A model generated the notes under the pieces. That model ran no database searches and was not told where the DNA came from. It saw nothing but the letters and a program-made list of their open reading frames with translations. From Schlesneria paludicola DSM 18645 (GTDB lineage Bacteria > Planctomycetota > Planctomycetia > Planctomycetales > Planctomycetaceae), in the NCBI GenBank assembly GCA_945862235.1, contig CAMAYU010000044.1, positions 1 to 35,220 of the forward strand: DNA of 35,220 nt. Reading direction: 5' to 3'. Shown here piece after piece: positions 30,814 through 35,220 of the stretch; position 1 is the stretch's first letter, and every line of letters begins with the position of its first letter. Position numbers and translations under genes: made by a program.

Positions 30814-31355
30814 GATGAATCCTTCTTGCCTAAGCGTGTTGAACGGTCCCCGTCGCGTCACTCGAAAATGGTGAGGGAGGCTGACTAAAGCACTCCCGGG
30901 GACGGCAACAATACCAGATGGCCACGTTCGCTCAATCCGGTTTGGCACCAAAATACTCGATGTGAGCCACGAACGAACCCGACTTTCGGACATGGTGTCC
31001 GAGATGTTCGCTTCGAGTCACGCGGTCCATCGAAACGGCGAAGATTAGCGGAGATTCAGTGTTCCCAATTCTTCTCCTCTAATCTTCTCCTCTGAAGCAC
31101 GTACAAGCGCGGATGGCAAAGCCGGAGCACGGATGAAGGCGGATACAAGTGGCTTCGTGCCCGCGCGTGGGAACGACGGTGGGCGAAACTGAGGGTTGTT
31201 GCCGCTCGGAACAGCTCACTCAACCGACACAGCCGTCTGACGGACCGGTCGGTTTTTCAGGTCTCGCCAGACGTTGGCGTTTCGAGGCGAGGCAGTCTGA
31301 CGATATAGTGGCAGCCCTTGTCCGGGCCGCTTTTTTCGTGCGGGAGCCTGCCGTG
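30814..31355. other. 542-bp region without a supported gene
   Basis: I see no coding sequence. There is a local direct duplication of TTCTCCTCTAATC-type sequence around 31071-31097. Promoters for the lysine-rich gene (minus) and the DUF1549/DUF1553 gene (plus) should lie here. Confidence 0.4.
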
Positions 31356-33710
31356 ATGTTTTGGTCCAAGTCGTCCTCGTTCACATTGTCGGCCGTTGGT
31401 TCACTGAGACGGTTTCTCGGCGGATGCGTCTCGGTAGTGCTCTTGTTGGTTGTGTCGTTCAGCCTCGCGGCCGAACCGCACAAGTTCAACGAGACCGAGC
31501 GGAATCACTGGGCCTTCCAGCCGGTGGTCCGTCCCGCAGTGCCGTTGATCGACACTGCAAAAGCGGTCGCGCCGACACGCGGTTCACTTCCGCAGAACGT
31601 GGTCGATGCGTTCATCCTCACTGCGCTGCTGAAGGACGGAGCGAGTCTCTCAGTACCGGCTGACAAGCTGACGTTGCTCCGGCGCGTGAAGTTCGATCTG
31701 GTCGGGTTGCCGCCGACTCCGGAAGAGGCGGCTGAATTCTTGGCCGACGAATCGCCCGAGGCTTACGAACAGTTGGTCGAACGGCTGCTGGCCAGTCCTC
31801 ACTACGGTGAAGCGTGGGGTCGGATGTGGCTCGACGTAGTGCGCTTCGCCGAGACCGCGGGCTTCAACGCCGACCCGGCTAGGCCGCTCGCTTACAAGTA
31901 CCGCGACTATGTCATCCGCGCGTTCAATCGCGATCTGCCGTACGACCGCTTCCTCCAGGAACAATTGGCGGGAGACGAGTTGTTCCCCGACGATGCCGAA
32001 GCACTCGCCGCGACCGGTTACTGCCGGATGTGGCCCGATGAGAGCAACGCCTCGAACATTCATCTTGCTCGTCAGACAGCCCTCGATGATTTGACGGGAC
32101 ATGTCGGCGCGGCGGTACTCGGTCTGTCGATCGGTTGTGCTCAGTGTCACGACCACAAATTCGACCCGATCTTGCAGACCGACTTCTATCAGTTGCAGGC
32201 GTTCTTCTCGGGAATCGTCTTGGAAGACAAAGTGCCGGTCGGCAAGCACGAACAACTCGCCGAGTACCGTCGTCAGCAGCAGCAGTGGCTCGATGAGACC
32301 GCCGAGTTGCGACATGAGTTGCACGAGATCGAGAAGGCCGCGCGGATCAAAATGGCGGGCGACAAGCGAATGAAGTTTCCGGCTGATGTCCTCGCCGCGA
32401 TCGACTGCGTGCCGGAAGAGCGATCGGCGATGCAACGGCAGCTCGCGTTCTGGTCCGAGCGGCAGATGGAGTACAAGAACGACGACCTTCCGAAGCACAT
32501 CGCCGACGATAAAAAAGCTCGACGCGACGAGTTGATCGCGCTACTGGCCGAAGCGAAGAAGAAGCAACCCAAACCGGCACGCGAAGCGAGTGTGATGGCC
32601 GTCGCCGAACTCTCGACCACGCCGCCAAAGACGCATCTCATGGAAACCGGCAGCTACGACAAGCCGCGCGAGGAACTGGCTCCTCACTTCCCGACGATCC
32701 TGCGGCGCGAGGCGACTCTCAACCCGCCCGCCTTCGCGCCACCGAACGAACGGTCATCGGGCCGACGTTCGGAGTTGGCTCGCTGGCTGACGGCGGCCGA
32801 TCACCCGCTCACTCATCGCGTCTGGGTCAACCGCATCTGGCAAAGTCACTTCGGCCGCGGGTTCGTCGAAACGGCGAACGACTTCGGAGTCCAAACGCCC
32901 CAGCCGCAGTATGCCGAGCTGTTCGACTGGCTCACGTCCGAGTTCATCGCCAGCGGGTTCCGTACGAAGCACCTGCACCGATTGATCGTGCTGTCAGCGG
33001 TGTATCGACAAAGCGGTGCCGTGACGAAAGGGGCCGAAGGAGAGGTTGCTGGTGCGTCTTCTGTTTTGCCCTCAACCCTCAACCCTCAACTCTCAACCTA
33101 CACAGCCTTTCCCCGCCAACGCCTCTCCTCCGAGCGAATCCGCGATGCGTGGCTGGTTTCATCAGGCCACTTCAACGACACGATGTTCGGCACTGGAGTC
33201 CGTCCCGAGTTACCTCCCAACTTCAGTGGAGCCGCGAACTGGAAGGTCGGCGATCCGCCTGATCGAGTCCGCCGGTCGGTCTACATCTATGCGAAACGCA
33301 ACTTGCCGTACCCATTGATGGCGGCGTTTGACTTCCCCGACATGCACGAAGCGTGCGGCTGTCGCCCCAAAACGACGATCGCACCGCAGGCGCTGATGCT
33401 GCTCAACAGCGGCCTGATCGTGGACGCGGCCAAACAACTGTCGAGCCGCTCCAAAACCGAAGCCGGTTCCGCCGACCCGGCCGCCCGCATCGGCAAGGCT
33501 TGGCAAATCACCTTCGGCCGCGCCGCGAACGATCACGAAACCCAAGCCGCCATGAAATTCGTGACGACTCAACAACAGGTCATCGCCGACTCCGACACCA
33601 CTCGCGCGGGCGAGTCTGTTCACACCCCGACCGAAGCCGACACCGAAGCCGCCTTCGTCGATCTCTGCCACGCCCTGCTGAACGCGAACGAGTTTCTGTT
33701 TGTGGAATGA
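31356..33710 (+). CDS. Secreted DUF1549/DUF1553 protein
   Basis: A 784-residue exported protein. A hydrophobic signal segment lies at about 20-39, ending SLAAEPHKF. DUF1549 covers about 80-290 (FDLVGLPPTPEEAAEF; VVRFAETAGFNAD; YVIRAFNRDLPYDRF) and ends with CAQCHDHKFDP (261-271), a CxxCH motif. A charged helical linker (about 295-420) precedes DUF1553 (about 460-780: RWLTAADHPLTHRVWVNRIW, then DFGVQTPQP and SERIRDAWLVSSG). It lacks the N-terminal cytochrome domain of the gene at 17033. A run of four 7-bp repeats lies in the coding sequence at 33069-33096. The partner DUF1501 gene follows. Confidence 0.9.
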   Translation: MFWSKSSSFTLSAVGSLRRFLGGCVSVVLLLVVSFSLAAEPHKFNETERNHWAFQPVVRPAVPLIDTAKAVAPTRGSLPQNVVDAFILTALLKDGASLSVPADKLTLLRRVKFDLVGLPPTPEEAAEFLADESPEAYEQLVERLLASPHYGEAWGRMWLDVVRFAETAGFNADPARPLAYKYRDYVIRAFNRDLPYDRFLQEQLAGDELFPDDAEALAATGYCRMWPDESNASNIHLARQTALDDLTGHVGAAVLGLSIGCAQCHDHKFDPILQTDFYQLQAFFSGIVLEDKVPVGKHEQLAEYRRQQQQWLDETAELRHELHEIEKAARIKMAGDKRMKFPADVLAAIDCVPEERSAMQRQLAFWSERQMEYKNDDLPKHIADDKKARRDELIALLAEAKKKQPKPAREASVMAVAELSTTPPKTHLMETGSYDKPREELAPHFPTILRREATLNPPAFAPPNERSSGRRSELARWLTAADHPLTHRVWVNRIWQSHFGRGFVETANDFGVQTPQPQYAELFDWLTSEFIASGFRTKHLHRLIVLSAVYRQSGAVTKGAEGEVAGASSVLPSTLNPQLSTYTAFPRQRLSSERIRDAWLVSSGHFNDTMFGTGVRPELPPNFSGAANWKVGDPPDRVRRSVYIYAKRNLPYPLMAAFDFPDMHEACGCRPKTTIAPQALMLLNSGLIVDAAKQLSSRSKTEAGSADPAARIGKAWQITFGRAANDHETQAAMKFVTTQQQVIADSDTTRAGESVHTPTEADTEAAFVDLCHALLNANEFLFVE
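33069..33096 (+). repeat. Four tandem 7-bp repeats inside the DUF1553 coding region
   Basis: The unit CCCTCAA occurs three times and CTCTCAA once, starting near codon 571. The translation there (STLNPQLST) interrupts the DUF1553 domain between VYRQSGAVTK and RQRLSSERIRDAW. The frame stays open through it. Confidence 0.8.
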
Positions 33711-33718
33711 ATCCGGAA

Positions 33719-33795
33719 GTAGGGTGCGTTGAGTCTTCGAAACGCACCTTTTGGATAAGGAAAGCGGTGCGTTTCGAAGACTCAATGCACCCTAC
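33719..33795. repeat. REP/BIME-like palindromic element, family C, copy 2
   Basis: A 77-bp element, the same length as copy 1 at 6607-6683. Arms start GTAGGGTGC and match at 29 of 32 positions. Each arm forms GGTGCGTT...AACGCACC, one with a single mispair. It starts 8 bases after the DUF1553 stop codon and lies within the two-gene operon. Confidence 0.85.
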
Positions 33796-33799
33796 GAGA

Positions 33800-33832
33800 C
33801 TCAATGCCAACGAGTTCCTGTTCATTGAATGA
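33800..33832 (+). pseudogene. Vestigial 3' end of a second DUF1553 gene
   Basis: The frame reads LNANEFLFIE and then TGA. The intact gene just upstream ends LNANEFLFVE and TGA at 33708-33710, in a different frame. The two 33-bp tails match at about 26 positions, with differences mostly at third bases. It begins right after the palindrome, so it looks like the leftover end of a paralogue after deletion or recombination. Confidence 0.7.
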
Positions 33833-33838
33833 GTCTTG

Positions 33839-33877
33839 TCCCCTCGCCCCGGCTTTGCGGGGAGAGGGTGAGGGGAC
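33839..33877. terminator. GC-rich inverted repeat before the DUF1501 gene
   Basis: GTCCCCTCGCCCC and GGGTGAGGGGAC are inverted around GGCTTTGCGGGGAGA, giving a long imperfect stem. It lies 28 bases before the DUF1501 start. It could reduce read-through from the upstream gene, or be a dispersed repeat. Confidence 0.45.
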
Positions 33878-33904
33878 TTACTTTCAGTCGGGGAGATAAA
33901 TAAA

Positions 33905-35220
33905 GTGATCCAAACTGCCATGCAACTTCATCATCAGTCCGCCGGTTCACGCCGTGACTTCCTCGTCCAAACGGGCGGTGGTTTTGGGGCCGTGGCACTG
34001 GCGGGGATGATGGCTTCGGAGGGTCGAAGTGCCTCGGCGGCCGAGCGGCCTGTGCGGCGACCGCATGTCGTGGGGAAGGCTCGCAGTGTCATCTTCCTGT
34101 TCATGGACGGGGCGTGCAGTTCGATCGACACGTTTGACCCGAAGCCGATGGTCAACGAATACGCCGGGAGGCCGCTCCCTCCGTCGATCAAGCGAGTCAT
34201 CACGCCGATGGGGGTCTCCGAGAACCCGCTGCTCGCGTGCAAGCGGACGTGGAAGCAGTACGGCGAGAGCGGCATCCCCGTCTCGAACTGGTACCCCAAC
34301 GTGGGCGAATGTGCCGACGACCTGTGCGTGATCCGGTCGTGTACGTCCGACGCGCTGAATCACGTCGGCGGCATCTGTCAGATGAACACGGGAAGCATCC
34401 TCGCGGGGCGGCCGAGTCTCGGCGCGTGGGTCAACTACGGACTTGGCTCCGAGAACCGCAACCTGCCCGAGTTCGTCGTGATGATGGACAGCGACCGCGA
34501 ACCGCCGGGAGGCAACCGCGTCTGGGGATCGGGCTTCATGCCCTCGACCTATCAGGGAACAAAATTCCTCGCCGGGAAGAACCCGATCCTGCACCTCAAC
34601 ACGCCCGACGGCATCAGCGACGCGCGGCAGCAAGGCAAACTGAGCTTCATCAATCAGATCAACCGCGAGCATCTCGCAGGGCGACTCGGCGACAGCGAAC
34701 TCGAAGCCCGCATCGCCTCGTATGAACTCGCCTTCCGGATGCAGGCTCACGCCCCCGAGGCGGTCGATCTCGCCGAAGAGACTGCTGCGACTCAGGAGGC
34801 TTACGGACTGAACGACAAGAACACGCAGGCGTTTGGCCGCAACTGCCTGATGGCCCGGCGACTGGTCGAGCGAGGCGTGCGGTTCATCGAGCTGTACTCG
34901 GGCGCGGGCAGCAAATGGGACGCGCACACGAAGCTCGAAGAGAACCACACCAAGTACTGCGGCGAGACCGACCGCCCGATCGCCGCGTTACTGCGCGACC
35001 TCAAACAACGCGGCCTGCTCGACGAAACCCTCGTCGTGTGGGGCGGTGAGTTCGGGCGCACACCGATGAGCGAGAAGGGAGACGGTCGCGACCACAATCC
35101 CTACGGCTTCACCACCTGGATGGCGGGCGGTGGCGTCAAAGGTGGCCAGATCATCGGAGCGACCGACGAGTTCGGCATGCACGCGATCGAACGCAAGGTC
35201 CACGTCCATTCTCTGCACGC
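33905..35220 (+). CDS. DUF1501 secreted protein (Tat substrate), cut by window end
   Basis: 438 codons are visible and the frame runs off the window. The twin-arginine signal is SRRDFLVQTGGGFGAVALAG (Arg16-Arg17 from the GTG). Conserved DUF1501 blocks are SVIFLFMDGACSSIDTFDPK, LNHVGGICQMNTG, NLPEFVVMMDSD, RMQAHAPEAVDLAEE, WGGEFGRTPMSEK and GRDHNPYGFTTWMAGGG. I chose the GTG at 33905 because GGGGAG lies 9 bases upstream; the ATG at 33920 is the alternative. It forms the usual pair with the DUF1549/DUF1553 gene. Some 20-40 C-terminal residues appear to be missing. Confidence 0.92.
   Translation, partial: MIQTAMQLHHQSAGSRRDFLVQTGGGFGAVALAGMMASEGRSASAAERPVRRPHVVGKARSVIFLFMDGACSSIDTFDPKPMVNEYAGRPLPPSIKRVITPMGVSENPLLACKRTWKQYGESGIPVSNWYPNVGECADDLCVIRSCTSDALNHVGGICQMNTGSILAGRPSLGAWVNYGLGSENRNLPEFVVMMDSDREPPGGNRVWGSGFMPSTYQGTKFLAGKNPILHLNTPDGISDARQQGKLSFINQINREHLAGRLGDSELEARIASYELAFRMQAHAPEAVDLAEETAATQEAYGLNDKNTQAFGRNCLMARRLVERGVRFIELYSGAGSKWDAHTKLEENHTKYCGETDRPIAALLRDLKQRGLLDETLVVWGGEFGRTPMSEKGDGRDHNPYGFTTWMAGGGVKGGQIIGATDEFGMHAIERKVHVHSLH

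Noticed and set aside
33947..34948. Minus-strand open frame of 333 codons at the window end
   Set aside because: Antisense to the partial DUF1501 gene, which has all family motifs and a Tat signal.
1..35220. CRISPR array, tRNA or rRNA genes
   Set aside because: No regularly spaced direct repeats and no cloverleaf or rRNA-like sequence were seen; the repeats present are inverted or short tandem ones.

Overview
The window comes from a GC-rich member of the Planctomycetota, most likely order Planctomycetales. The best evidence is three secreted DUF1501 proteins (one cut off by the window end) and two DUF1549/DUF1553 proteins, families that expand massively almost only in this phylum. A DUF1080 protein, a GH33-type sialidase, an SMP-30 protein and a CE15-like esterase add to a typical planctomycete polysaccharide-degrading periplasm. 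I see no rRNA, tRNA or CRISPR array.

Layout. Positions 1-877 hold the 3' end of hisB and a small dual-specificity-type phosphatase. Positions 879-2950 (minus) hold a ligase-associated-type DNA exonuclease and a DUF1080-rhodanese fusion. An orphan AAA ATPase (3186-4397) converges on folE (4425-5177, minus). Positions 5520-11778 carry an SMP-30 protein, a DUF1501 protein, a small helical-repeat-like protein, a sugar transferase, a 65-residue protein and a sialidase. mutY (about 12052-13173) follows, then a zinc-ribbon membrane protein whose 3' end is broken by a 70-bp palindrome. Positions 14582-21423 (minus) carry a membrane protein, a DUF1501 plus cytochrome-DUF1549-DUF1553 pair, an esterase and a small conserved protein.

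Positions 22148-29934 form the most striking block: seven plus-strand genes encoding PspA/IM30, a two-domain AAA ATPase, a 100-residue helical protein, a substrate-binding protein fused to an OmpA peptidoglycan-binding domain, a NitT/TauT-type ABC permease, its ATPase (ATGA overlap with the permease) and a membrane/coiled-coil protein (GTGA overlap with the ATPase). I read this as a membrane-stress or envelope-linked transport system. I know of no experimentally characterised system with this architecture. The window ends with a decayed REP-associated tyrosine transposase (RAYT), a 33-residue lysine-rich protein and a second DUF1549/DUF1553 plus DUF1501 pair.

The second main theme is a dense population of long palindromic elements, about a dozen in 35 kb. 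Most consist of two inverted copies of a REP-like unit: a GTAG head followed by a hairpin, in several sequence families and with compensatory stem changes. They lie in convergent, divergent and intra-operon gaps, and one has inserted into a coding sequence. Together with the RAYT remnant this suggests a RAYT/REP-type mobile palindrome system in a planctomycete.
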